64,000 nucleotides of DNA, taken from assembly GCF_900110075.1 (NCBI RefSeq), contig NZ_FOCJ01000006.1, forward strand, positions 124,001-188,000. Reading direction: 5' to 3'. Of this stretch, positions 1-8,132 are shown piece by piece; within the stretch, counting starts at the first letter, position 1; each line of letters begins with the position of its first letter. The position numbers and the translations under genes are program-made. The stretch is from Paenibacillus sp. OV219. GTDB taxonomy: Bacteria > Bacillota > Bacilli > Paenibacillales > Paenibacillaceae. The notes beneath the pieces were generated by a model. The model saw nothing but the letters and a program-made list of their open reading frames with translations, was not told the DNA's origin and ran no database searches.

Positions 1-22
1 GGTTGGTTCACTGAAAGGATAA
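1..22 (+). CDS. C-terminal end of a sugar ABC transporter permease (partial)
   Basis: The window opens inside a gene. In the frame starting at base 2 the last codons read V-G-S-L-K-G followed by TAA at 20-22. This is the typical C-terminus of LplC/YtcP-type carbohydrate ABC permeases (a membrane subunit that moves sugars inward), and the next gene encodes the matching type of substrate-binding lipoprotein. The call rests on six residues plus context, so it is only moderately sure. Confidence 0.55.
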
Positions 23-127
23 TGACGGCGTGATCGGCTATGAAGGGAGGTGAGGGATAACGATTGCGGTTTGTACTTGATTAATTAAAAGGTATGGGGT
101 TAACTAAAATTGAGAGGTGTGTCGTTC

Positions 128-1726
128 ATGAAATTGAAATTATCCGGGGCTATCTACAAACTATGTCTTGTCCTATTATGTTTCGGCATTATCGCAGCCT
201 GCTCCAGCAACAATAATTCAAGCACAAACAATGATGGCAAGACGAATACGGCGGCGGATACATCGAACACGTCGACCAATACCGCTGCGGATACGACGAA
301 TAACGCGGCAGATACGACAACAGAGCCGGTGAAGGAAGAGCTCCCTGAAGTGAAGCTGACGTTCTACTATCCGAGCAATCCGTCTGGTCCTGATCTGTCA
401 CTGGTGAATGATGAAGTGAATAAGTACTTGAAGGAGAAGATCAACGCTACGGTTGATTTGAAACCGCTCTCTTTCGATGAATATGATCCGAAGATGAATA
501 CGACTATGGCTTCCGGCGAAGAGTTCGACGTCGCATGGGGCTCGAAGTATTGGCTGCTTAGCTATCAAGCGAATATCGATAAAGGTGCGCTGCTTGAGCT
601 GACAGACGACATGATTAATAAATATGCTCCAGAAGCGCGTGCGAACATTCCAGATAAGTTCTGGCCGGACATGAAAGCCAATGACGGTAAAGTGTACGGC
701 TTCCCTGTGTATCAAGTTGCAGCGAAGACGAAGAGCTTGGTCATTCAGAAACGTTTTGCCGACAAATATAACCTCGATATTAGCACAATCCATACGTACA
801 AAGACATCGAGCCATTCCTGAAACAAATTAAGGACAATGAGCCTGGCATCGTTCCGTTCGGTCTTGGCCAGAATTCATTGGGCTTCTACACGGATCCGGG
901 CTGGGTTGGTACCGATGGTTTAGCAGTCTCCTACAAGAAGGATGACCCGAACTATACGATCCTCACCGGTGAAGAGCAAATCAACACAAAGAAAGAATAC
1001 TATGAAACGCTGCACAGATGGTACGATGCGGGTTACATCAACGACGATGCTCCGATCTTGAAAAACTTCGGGGATCTGAAGAAAAAGGGTACTGTGGCAG
1101 TAGGCATCGAATTTACGACGAAGCCTGGCGGCGAAATGGATGAAATGAACAACAATGGCGGCAACGAAGTGGTGTACGCACCGATTTCCGATACGTACTT
1201 CACGGGTATTGCGAGCGCAATGCAAGTCGTTAGTAAAACATCTAAAAATCCTGAGCGCGCCCTCATGTTCATTAACCTGCTCAGCACGGATAAATACCTG
1301 TACAACTTGATCTGCTACGGTATTGAAGGTAAGCACTACACGAAGAAAGACGAGAATTACATCGAGCCGATCAAGGATTCGGGCTATGCGCCGAACGTAG
1401 ACTGGGTATTCGGTGATCAGTTTAATGCATACTTGAAAGCACCGCAAACAGCGGATGTATGGCAGAAGACGATCGATCTGAACAACAGCGCAATGGTAGC
1501 GGCGTCATATGGCTTCTCCGTCAACCAAGATCCGATTAAGTCGGAGCTTGCGAATACGGCAGCAGTTAATAATGAGTACGGTCCGGCGCTTGAGACAGGT
1601 GCGGTCAATCCGAATGAGATCATTCCAAAATATCTCGAGAAGCTGAAAGCTGCTGGTCAAGAGAAGATTGACCAAGAGATTCAGAAGCAGTGGGATGAGT
1701 TCTTGAAGAAGCAAGGGTTGAAGTAA
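128..1726 (+). CDS. Extracellular solute-binding lipoprotein of a carbohydrate ABC transporter (LplA type)
   Basis: The protein should capture a sugar or oligosaccharide outside the membrane and hand it to an ABC permease. It begins with a lipoprotein signal peptide ending in the lipobox I-A-A-C. A Ser/Asn/Thr/Ala/Asp-rich linker of about 40 residues follows, then a family 1-type binding fold of about 480 residues, normal for the LplA/YtcQ group. The ATG at 128 is chosen because GAGAGGTG lies 9 bases upstream; a TTG at 110 in the same frame would overlap that ribosome site. The preceding permease tail supports a permease-binding protein operon. Substrate is not readable from the sequence; the beta-helix protein downstream suggests a plant polysaccharide, which is inference. 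Confidence 0.9.
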   Translation: MKLKLSGAIYKLCLVLLCFGIIAACSSNNNSSTNNDGKTNTAADTSNTSTNTAADTTNNAADTTTEPVKEELPEVKLTFYYPSNPSGPDLSLVNDEVNKYLKEKINATVDLKPLSFDEYDPKMNTTMASGEEFDVAWGSKYWLLSYQANIDKGALLELTDDMINKYAPEARANIPDKFWPDMKANDGKVYGFPVYQVAAKTKSLVIQKRFADKYNLDISTIHTYKDIEPFLKQIKDNEPGIVPFGLGQNSLGFYTDPGWVGTDGLAVSYKKDDPNYTILTGEEQINTKKEYYETLHRWYDAGYINDDAPILKNFGDLKKKGTVAVGIEFTTKPGGEMDEMNNNGGNEVVYAPISDTYFTGIASAMQVVSKTSKNPERALMFINLLSTDKYLYNLICYGIEGKHYTKKDENYIEPIKDSGYAPNVDWVFGDQFNAYLKAPQTADVWQKTIDLNNSAMVAASYGFSVNQDPIKSELANTAAVNNEYGPALETGAVNPNEIIPKYLEKLKAAGQEKIDQEIQKQWDEFLKKQGLK

Positions 1727-1799
1727 GTAGGGCGTGAAAAGAAATAAGGCTGAATAGAAATAAGACTAAAAAGAAGCAGAGATTAAAAAGCATGTGATG

Positions 1800-1843
1800 C
1801 GAGGAGGCATGGGTGGCGAGAGCGCCTGTGCCTCCTTTTCTAT
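1800..1843 (+). terminator. Rho-independent terminator after the binding-protein gene
   Basis: GAGGAGGCA pairs with TGCCTCC across a loop that has its own small GGCG/CGCC stem, and is followed by TTTTC. It closes the transporter operon and lies over the upstream part of the next open frame, which argues that the next protein starts downstream of it. Confidence 0.75.
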
Positions 1844-1878
1844 TGCGAACGCGTGGAAATGTGGAGGGAGGAGTACGA

Positions 1879-4020
1879 GTGGAGTTCTATGTATCGGTCG
1901 AGAGTGGCGATGACAGGGGCGGCGGCGCTTCTGCCGGAGAAGCGGTGCGTACCATTGGGCGGGCTAAAGAGCTGGTGCGTGCGAAGCTGGCTGGTGGGTA
2001 CGCGGAGAACATCACCGTGTGGATTGGTGGCGGTGTGTATGAGCTTGCTGCGCCATTAAGGTTCGATTCGAGAGATGGGGGAAGAGCGGCCGGCATTTCG
2101 GTGACGTATCGAACCGTGCCTGGGGAAGAGGCGTGCATCGCTGGCGGTAAGGTGCTGGGCGGCGCTTGTTGGGAGTGCTATCGCGATGGAATTTATCGTG
2201 CTCGGCTGGATGGTGTAAGTGCAAGTGCAAGTGCAAGTGCGAGTGCAAGTGCAAGTGCAAGTGCAAGTGCAAGTGCGGTCGTTCACACGCTTTATGAGAA
2301 TGGTATGCGAGCGGTGAAGGCGCGTTGGCCGAAGGCGGGCTATATCGCGGCTGCCGGGAAAGCGGGGCGCGATGACAGGCGCGGCTTCCGGTTCGCGGAA
2401 GGCGACTTGCCGGACGTTATACCGGATGCGGGGGCGCAGGTACATATTTGGCCGGGGGAAGGAGAGTGGAACTGGTTCACGGAGATGAAGACAATCGCGG
2501 AGATCGATTGGATCGCGTTGGAGATCTCGTTCGCCGAGCCTGCCCCGTGGGGGATCGACCGCGGCTCGCGCTATCGGATTCAGGGGACGCTGCAGCTGCT
2601 CACTGAACCCGGTGAATTCTACTGTGATGAAGCCGAAGGCATGCTCTATTATTATCCTCGGCAGCTGCCAATCGCAGAGCAGTCGATTATTGTACCGACG
2701 GTACGGCGGGTAATTGAGCTGTACGGGGAATCGGCGGACAACCCGGTAACCGGCATCTGCTTCGAAGGGCTGACGATTGCCTACTCGGACTGCGCGCAGC
2801 AGTACCGCATGCCTTCCTCGAACTGCGAGCGTATGGAGAGCAGAGACGGGCTGATTTATATGGAGAATGCAGTGGGGATTTCTGTGCGTGGTTGCCGAAT
2901 TATGCAAAGCGGCTTCAGTGGTGTCGTGCTGAATGGATATTGCCAGCGAAATACGGTTGCGGATAATCTCATTGAACATCTGGGCTATAACGGTGTTTAT
3001 GTGATGGGTTTTGCCCCTGGAGACGGGGATTTTGCAAGCGTTGTGGGGTCGGATGTGAACAAGAACAATGTGATCACGAACAATCTGATTCGCTGTGGCG
3101 GCGAGCTGATCGGCCACGGAAGCGGGATCCAGCTCTATCAGAGCGGCTCGAACGAAGTGTCGCATAATGAAATTCATGAGATGCCGCGGTATGGCATTTC
3201 TCTGAAAGGGCTGCGCTACGGCGCGATGGAAGAGTCTTATTACGGGACGAAGGTGACTTGGGAGAATCATTATGATTTTGCCCATACAAGGAATAATGTC
3301 ATTACGTGCAATAACGTGTGGGATGTAATGAAGGATAGCCAAGACGGCGGCATGATTGAGTCGTGGGGAGCGGGCATCGGCAACCAGATTACGTACAACC
3401 GGTTCCATCATAGCGGTATTTATTTCTCCTACGGCTTCTGTATCTATCTGGACGATGCCTCCGACTATTACCTCGTCTCGCATAATGTCGTTCACGACCT
3501 GTTTAGTAGGGGGAGCGGGACGCTGTGGTTCGTGATTTTCGCCAAAGGGATAGGTAATCGGATCGAGAACAATTTGCTTATCCGCAACGGGGCGAGGGCG
3601 GCGTTCGGAACACAAGAGATGGCAGGTGAAGCGAATCGGGACATTTCGTTCGTTCGCAATATTGCGTACGAGTCTGGTGAGGAGCTGTACCATTTTGTTA
3701 ACTTTGATGACCGCCGGATTCAGGAAGCGGATTACAATTTATACTTCAATGGCGAGAGCTTGCCGACGGTGACGGGCATCTATGGTGACGATAAACGGGG
3801 GCATCGCCCGATCGCTTGGGAGGAGTGGCGGAAACATTTGGATGGACGCTATGATGTGCATACGCTGCATGAGGATCCGCTGCTAGTGATCGAATCGTCG
3901 AGTGACGGTGCGCTACAGTTCGGGTTGGAGCCGGAATCACCAGCTTTCGGGTTAGGATGGGAGTCGATCGACATGAGTCGGATGGGGCTGAAGGCGTCGT
4001 TTTCTTGGCCGAGAGGATAG
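1879..4020 (+). CDS. Right-handed parallel beta-helix protein (probable polysaccharide-active or surface enzyme)
   Basis: About 713 residues. From roughly residue 270 to 600 the sequence has repeated short N-rich turns (for example VTNNLIR, VSHNEIHEM, ITYNRFHHS), the pattern of parallel beta-helix repeats found in pectate lyase-like and carbohydrate-active proteins. The N-terminus starts directly with the EFYVSVESGDDRGGG block seen at the start of such proteins, with no signal peptide, so the product may be cytoplasmic. GTG at 1879 is chosen because GGAGGGAGGAG precedes it by 5 bases; the open frame reaches back to 1813, but that part lies in a terminator hairpin. A run of ten Ser-Ala pairs at about residues 113-132 comes from a hexanucleotide repeat. 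Catalytic residues and substrate are not identified. It follows a sugar-transport operon, which fits a polysaccharide role. Confidence 0.8.
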   Translation: MEFYVSVESGDDRGGGASAGEAVRTIGRAKELVRAKLAGGYAENITVWIGGGVYELAAPLRFDSRDGGRAAGISVTYRTVPGEEACIAGGKVLGGACWECYRDGIYRARLDGVSASASASASASASASASASAVVHTLYENGMRAVKARWPKAGYIAAAGKAGRDDRRGFRFAEGDLPDVIPDAGAQVHIWPGEGEWNWFTEMKTIAEIDWIALEISFAEPAPWGIDRGSRYRIQGTLQLLTEPGEFYCDEAEGMLYYYPRQLPIAEQSIIVPTVRRVIELYGESADNPVTGICFEGLTIAYSDCAQQYRMPSSNCERMESRDGLIYMENAVGISVRGCRIMQSGFSGVVLNGYCQRNTVADNLIEHLGYNGVYVMGFAPGDGDFASVVGSDVNKNNVITNNLIRCGGELIGHGSGIQLYQSGSNEVSHNEIHEMPRYGISLKGLRYGAMEESYYGTKVTWENHYDFAHTRNNVITCNNVWDVMKDSQDGGMIESWGAGIGNQITYNRFHHSGIYFSYGFCIYLDDASDYYLVSHNVVHDLFSRGSGTLWFVIFAKGIGNRIENNLLIRNGARAAFGTQEMAGEANRDISFVRNIAYESGEELYHFVNFDDRRIQEADYNLYFNGESLPTVTGIYGDDKRGHRPIAWEEWRKHLDGRYDVHTLHEDPLLVIESSSDGALQFGLEPESPAFGLGWESIDMSRMGLKASFSWPRG
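2217..2276 (+). repeat. In-frame hexanucleotide microsatellite (AGTGCA x10)
   Basis: Ten consecutive AGTGCA/AGTGCG units encode (Ser-Ala)10 inside the beta-helix gene. The repeat is nearly perfect at the DNA level, with a single internal G variant plus the last base, so it looks recent and prone to slippage. Loss or gain of units would keep the frame. Confidence 0.95.
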
Positions 4021-4089
4021 GTTGATGGAAGGATGTATCCCTGGGAAGCTGGATTGGTGAGGGGGGATAGGAGAAAGAGCAGAAGAGAG

Positions 4090-4515
4090 TCCTGTTGGGA
4101 TCTACATTGGTGGGAGCTCGAGGGGTTAGGCGAAAGTAGCTGGGGTGGTGGACTACATTGGTGGGTTATCGGTGGGATGAGTGAAAGAAGCTGGGTTGGT
4201 GGACTACATTGGTGGGTTATCGGTGGGATGAGTGAAAGAAGCTGGGTTGGTGGACTACATCGGTGGAAATCCGGTGGAAATAGGAAAAGAAGCTGGTCTG
4301 TTGGACTACACTGGTGGGAAATCGGCGAAATGAGGAAAAGTAGCTGGTTTGGTGGACTACATTGGTGGGTTATCGGTGGGATGAGTGAAAGAAGCTGGGT
4401 TGGTGGACTACATTGGTGGAAATCCGGTGGAAATAGGAAAAGAAGCTGGTCTGTTGGACTACACTGGTGGGAAATCGGCGAAATGAGGAAAAGTAGCTGG
4501 TTTGGTGGACTTATT
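4090..4515 (+). repeat. 51-bp tandem repeat array (type A core)
   Basis: The GACTACA core recurs at 4151, 4202, 4253, 4304, 4355, 4406, 4457 and 4508, exactly 51 bp apart each time. A related GGATCTACATT unit one pitch earlier (about 4100) starts the array. Units carry a core GCTGGTTTGGTGGACTACAT and a more variable flank of the form GGTGGAAATCCGGTGGAAAT. Two flank versions alternate. The 214-codon open frame across the region exists because 51 is a multiple of three; there is no credible protein. The same family recurs at 33970-34222. Confidence 0.95.
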
Positions 4516-4523
4516 AGTCATAC

Positions 4524-4650
4524 AAGAAGGGTACTCCGTTCCCCTCTTGAGTGGAAAACCAGCGAGAATATCCAAAGAAGGGTACTCCGTACCCTTCTTG
4601 AGCGAAAAACCTGCGAAAACACCCAAAGAGGGGTACATCGTACCCCTCTT
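4524..4650 (+). repeat. Three 51-bp-spaced hairpin units (type B core)
   Basis: Three near-perfect inverted repeats, such as AGAAGGGTAC-TCC-GTACCCTTCT, begin at about 4525, 4576 and 4627, again exactly 51 bp apart. The bases between hairpins (GTGGAAAACCAGCGAGAATA and variants) align with the flank of the 51-bp units just upstream, so the same spacing carries a different, palindromic core. Confidence 0.9.
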
Positions 4651-4660
4651 ATCACTACGC

Positions 4661-4691
4661 ACGGCACCGCTTATTAACGGTGTCGCTTTTT
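4661..4691 (+). terminator. Hairpin with T-run, plus-strand orientation
   Basis: GGCACCG pairs with CGGTGTC, followed by GCTTTTT. It is oriented for plus-strand transcripts coming through the repeat array and separates them from the convergent sdaAA gene. Confidence 0.65.
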
Positions 4692-4696
4692 CCTAG

Positions 4697-5587
4697 CTAC
4701 GATGAGGTTTTCTTATGTTCCCGGAGCTCTTTCATAATTTTGCGGCCGGTTGGCGTTGTTGCTAGGCCGCCGCCTGCTGTCTCGCGGTGGATCTCCGGCA
4801 TCGCGGAGCCGACCTCGAGCATCACTTGAATCACTTCGTCCGACGGGATGACGCTGCGGACGCCGGCAAGAGCCATATCCGCGGCGGCGAGCGCGGACAC
4901 TGAGCCGAAGCCGTTGCGCACGATGCACGGAATCTCGACGAGGCCGCCGACTGGGTCGCAGATGAGGCCGAGCGTGTTCTTGAGCGCGAGTCCGACCGCG
5001 TGAATCGCCTGGGCAGGCGTGCCGCCGCGCAGCTCGACGAGCGCGCCTGCCGCCATGCCGATGGCGGAGCCGACTTCGGCTTGGCAGCCGCCCTCTGCGC
5101 CAGAAACGAACGAATTGTTCGCGATGACGTAGCCGATGGCGCCTGCCGCGAACAAGCCGTAAACGAGGCGCTCATCGTCCCATCCGAAGCGCTCCTGGCT
5201 GCTGACGAATACGCCTGGGATGATGCCGCAGGAGCCGGCGGTCGGCGTCGCAATGATGCGGCCCATCGAGGCGTTGACCTCCGAAACGGCTAGAGCATAC
5301 GCCATCGCGTTGCTGGCATGCTCGCCGAGGCATGCCTCTTCGTGCTGCCGATGGGCGACGACGCGCTGCGCATCAAGGCCGGTCAGCCCGCTCCGCGACG
5401 TTGTATTCTCATGAAGGCCACGCTGCACCGCCTCTTTCATGACGTCGTAGTAGGCGGACATTTTGCTGAATTCATCCTGCTGCGATCTGCCGGATTCTGC
5501 GCTCTGTTCCTCCAACATCAGCTTGCCAATGGATAAGCCGCGCTCCGCACAGAGCGCGCCGAGCTCAGCCAGCGTTCGAAAGTTCAT
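4697..5587 (-). CDS. sdaAA: L-serine dehydratase, iron-sulfur, alpha subunit
   Basis: The alpha subunit of the [4Fe-4S] L-serine ammonia-lyase, which converts L-serine to pyruvate and ammonia in the cytoplasm. The 296 residues match SdaAA length. Typical blocks are visible: SEVNASMGRIIATPTAGSCG in the middle, a Cys in GAEGGCQAEVG, NTLGLICDPVGGLVEIPC and the C-terminal METAGGGLA-like stretch (HRETAGGGLATTPTGR). These carry the cluster cysteines. The beta subunit lies 18 bp upstream on the same strand, the usual sdaAB-sdaAA order. ATG at 5587 matches the family N-terminus; an ATG three codons earlier (5596) is also possible. Confidence 0.95.
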   Translation of the reverse strand: MNFRTLAELGALCAERGLSIGKLMLEEQSAESGRSQQDEFSKMSAYYDVMKEAVQRGLHENTTSRSGLTGLDAQRVVAHRQHEEACLGEHASNAMAYALAVSEVNASMGRIIATPTAGSCGIIPGVFVSSQERFGWDDERLVYGLFAAGAIGYVIANNSFVSGAEGGCQAEVGSAIGMAAGALVELRGGTPAQAIHAVGLALKNTLGLICDPVGGLVEIPCIVRNGFGSVSALAAADMALAGVRSVIPSDEVIQVMLEVGSAMPEIHRETAGGGLATTPTGRKIMKELREHKKTSS

Positions 5588-5605
5588 CGCAATCATTCGC
5601 CTCGC

Positions 5606-6286
5606 TTACACTGAATTAAGATCAATCTTGGAGATCTCCTGCACATGATCGATACTCCTTAGCTCACCGATAATTGAGTCGGGCAGCATACCGTCCAGCT
5701 CGAGCACGGTCAGTGCCTCGCCACTTCTGCCTTTGCGGTCGACGGACATATGGCCGATATTGACCCCTTCGGCACCCAGCAGTGAGGTGACATCTGCAAT
5801 GATACCGGGCCTGTCCTTATGCAGAATAACGAGCGTCGGATAGTTGCCGGTTATCTTCACCGCAAACTCATTCAAGTCGACGATCTCGATGTTGCCTCCC
5901 CCTATAGATGTGCCGACAAGCGACAGCTTCCTCAGCTTCGGAACACTCGTTTCGAGCAGAAGCTTTACCGTATTCGGATGAGAGAACAGACCTTTCCCTT
6001 GCCCGAAAATAGCTTCAACACCGCTCGCTTCGGCTATAGCAAGAGCTTCCGGAATTCGTCTATCATCGGTTGCGAATCCAAGCAGGCCACTCACAATTGC
6101 AATATCGGTGCCATGCCCTTGATAGGTCGCCGCGAACGAGCCGTAGAACAGAATTTCTGCCCGCTCCGGAGCGGAGCCAAGCAGCTGATTCGCGACAAGA
6201 CCGATGCGTACCGCTCCCGCCGTATGCGAGCTGGACGGCCCGACCATCGAAGGCCCAATAATGGAGAACACATCTTTAAATCGCAA
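5606..6286 (-). CDS. sdaAB: L-serine dehydratase, iron-sulfur, beta subunit
   Basis: The beta subunit of L-serine ammonia-lyase. It starts with RFKDVFSIIGPSMVGPSSSH, the conserved SdaAB N-terminus, and ends with an ACT-type regulatory domain (about residues 145-220, LVILHKDRPGIIADVTSLLG) that may sense an amino acid. TTG at 6286 with AGGAGGGCGG upstream gives 226 residues and matches the family start; the open frame reaches to 6331 (ATG) but would add 15 non-conserved residues. It is followed at once by sdaAA. The AraC gene on the same strand ends 63 bp upstream, so read-through from it is possible. Confidence 0.93.
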   Translation of the reverse strand: MRFKDVFSIIGPSMVGPSSSHTAGAVRIGLVANQLLGSAPERAEILFYGSFAATYQGHGTDIAIVSGLLGFATDDRRIPEALAIAEASGVEAIFGQGKGLFSHPNTVKLLLETSVPKLRKLSLVGTSIGGGNIEIVDLNEFAVKITGNYPTLVILHKDRPGIIADVTSLLGAEGVNIGHMSVDRKGRSGEALTVLELDGMLPDSIIGELRSIDHVQEISKIDLNSV

Positions 6287-6349
6287 GCTGCCCGCCGCCC
6301 TCCTGCACCATTTTGACATAGTGTTACCCAAGGGAGGGGCCTCAACTCA

Positions 6350-7165
6350 TTATTGGATGCGGTAAACAGCCGGGGACACGCCATACTTCTGCCGGAACAC
6401 GCGGTAAAAGTAAGAATAGCTGCCGAAGCCGCATGTTTCGGCGATTTGTTCCAAGGTCATTGTGCTGTACTTGATTCGTTCGATCGCCATGGATAAGCGG
6501 ACATTTTGGGTATACTGTATGATGGTCATGCCATAGCATTCCTTGAAAAGGTGAACGGTGCGCGAGACGCTTAAGCCCACATGTTTAGCAATATCGGACA
6601 CGCTGAAAGAATCAGCTGCATGCTCGTCGATAAAGTTCTTCATTCGGGTCGCGATGAAGGATTTGCCCTGTAGGTCGGATTGCGTCGTAATCGCTCGATC
6701 TAGACCGAGGCAGAGTGCGCGGAGCAAGTAGTCGGCGAGCTCTGTATCCTCCGCTTCAAAGCGCCGTTTCTCTAGAATAAGAGCCTGCCAAATCGATAGC
6801 CAACGCTCGTCTGGCACGACTTTCACTTTGCGGGGGCGCTCCTTTCGGCTCCACCACTCATCAAGCCAGCTGCCGCGACAGATCACGTAGTAGTCTCCGC
6901 TTTTGACGCTAGCGTTGCTATGTATCTGGGCTGCCCCATTCTCCGCATCGCTATTCGGTGCGATAACATTCAGATGGTAGGCATCGCCAGGCCTGAAGAG
7001 AAGCAGGTCGCCAGCTTCGATGCGCTGCATTCGTCCGTCCACGAGCGCCTCGCAAGTGCCTTCGGTTTGCAAGCGGAAGAGATAGGCACGCAGACTCCCG
7101 TGGTTCGTGATTTGGAAGGGTTGAGTGTGATACGAGTAGCTGCAGCTCATAATTTCGGATAACAA
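6350..7165 (-). CDS. AraC family transcriptional regulator
   Basis: The N-terminal half is a cupin-type ligand-sensing domain (GDLLLFRPGDAYHLNVI). The C-terminal 100 residues hold two helix-turn-helix motifs (FSVSDIAKHVGLSVSRTVHLFKE... and LEQIAETCGFGSYSYFYRVF). A DNA-binding activator responding to a small molecule, probably a sugar, is the usual role. TTG at 7165 is chosen because AGGTGG sits 5 bases upstream; the open frame runs to 7234, and an ATG at 7150 lacks a good ribosome site. It is divergent from the sugar isomerase/dehydrogenase pair at 7331-9152, the likely target, and upstream of the serine dehydratase genes. Confidence 0.88.
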   Translation of the reverse strand: MLSEIMSCSYSYHTQPFQITNHGSLRAYLFRLQTEGTCEALVDGRMQRIEAGDLLLFRPGDAYHLNVIAPNSDAENGAAQIHSNASVKSGDYYVICRGSWLDEWWSRKERPRKVKVVPDERWLSIWQALILEKRRFEAEDTELADYLLRALCLGLDRAITTQSDLQGKSFIATRMKNFIDEHAADSFSVSDIAKHVGLSVSRTVHLFKECYGMTIIQYTQNVRLSMAIERIKYSTMTLEQIAETCGFGSYSYFYRVFRQKYGVSPAVYRIQ

Positions 7166-7330
7166 TTGTTCCACCTCATTTTGTAGCAAGATTGTACATG
7201 TTATTGTTATATAATACATCTCGAAAGCACTCAAATTCTACTATAATGAGTGTCAGATTGGTAAACTTACAGTTGCTATGCGTTTCATCAGGAGCGCTAG
7301 CTAAACCGTCCCGAAAGGAAGAGATTAATC

Positions 7331-8098
7331 GTGAAAATCGGTTTGCAATTATTCACACTGCGTGACGAGTTGGCTCAAGATTTTAAAGGCACGCTTCGTC
7401 AAGTAGCGGCTATGGGTTATGAGGGCGTTGAGTTTGCTGGATATGGTGACATTCCTGCTGAAGAAATGAAAGCATTGCTTAATGAACTTGGCATTGAAGG
7501 CTTCGGCAGCCACGTTGGCTTGCAGCAGCTTGAAGAGAATATTGAAGGCGAAATCGCGTACTTGAAAACAATCGGCGCGCGTTATGCGATCCTTCCTTGG
7601 GTTTCCCCTGAGATGGTAGCCGGCGGCGAAGCGTTCTGGCGCGATCTGATCACGAAGCTAGAGAATTTCGGTAAAAAGTTCCATGAAGCAGGCATTGAAT
7701 TCTGCTACCATAACCATGATTTCGAATTTGCGCTGAAGATTGACGGCGAATTCGTATTTGATGCGATGTACACGAAGGTTGCAGCTGACCTGTTGAAAGT
7801 GGAAATGGATATCGGCTGGGTACAATATTCGAACCAAGATCCAATCGCTTATATCGCGAAGTATGCAGGCCGCTTGCCGCTGCTTCACTTGAAAGACTTC
7901 CGCAAAGGCAACCCAGGCGAGCAAATCGATACCGTCGAGCTTGGCAACGGTGACCTCGCGCTGAACGATATTATCGCAGCAGCAAATAAAGCAAACGTGG
8001 AATGGATCGTTGTCGAGCAAGACAGATGTGCGAACCCGCCGCTTGAATCGGTACAAACGAGCATCAACTGGCTCCGTGAGAACGGGCACAAAGCTTAA
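7331..8098 (+). CDS. Sugar phosphate isomerase/epimerase (xylose isomerase-like TIM barrel)
   Basis: 255 residues with the AP-endonuclease-2/xylose isomerase-like fold. The start MKIGLQLFTLRDELAQDF is typical. Metal-ligand candidates are in FCYHNHDFEF, EMDIGWVQYS, LLHLKDFRKG and WIVVEQD. Members interconvert keto- and aldo-sugars or epimerise them in the cytoplasm. GTG at 7331 follows GGAAGAG. The oxidoreductase gene begins 34 bp downstream, forming a two-gene unit often seen in inositol or rare-sugar catabolism. The precise substrate cannot be read. Confidence 0.9.
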   Translation: MKIGLQLFTLRDELAQDFKGTLRQVAAMGYEGVEFAGYGDIPAEEMKALLNELGIEGFGSHVGLQQLEENIEGEIAYLKTIGARYAILPWVSPEMVAGGEAFWRDLITKLENFGKKFHEAGIEFCYHNHDFEFALKIDGEFVFDAMYTKVAADLLKVEMDIGWVQYSNQDPIAYIAKYAGRLPLLHLKDFRKGNPGEQIDTVELGNGDLALNDIIAAANKANVEWIVVEQDRCANPPLESVQTSINWLRENGHKA

Positions 8099-8132
8099 AT
8101 CCATCATTTGATTAAGGGAGATATACGCTATC

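Noticed and set aside
1-33. Frame reading GWFTERIMTA at the left edge
   Set aside because: The VGSLKG frame fits the ABC permease end and the downstream binding protein better.
2056-3693. A 545-codon open frame on the minus strand across the beta-helix gene
   Set aside because: It is antisense to a well-supported gene, has no ribosome site and arises from GC-rich third positions; its sequence shows no domain.
4033-4677. A 214-codon open frame through the 51-bp array
   Set aside because: The frame is open because the unit is 17 codons long; the translation is a Trp/Gly-rich repeat without a start signal.
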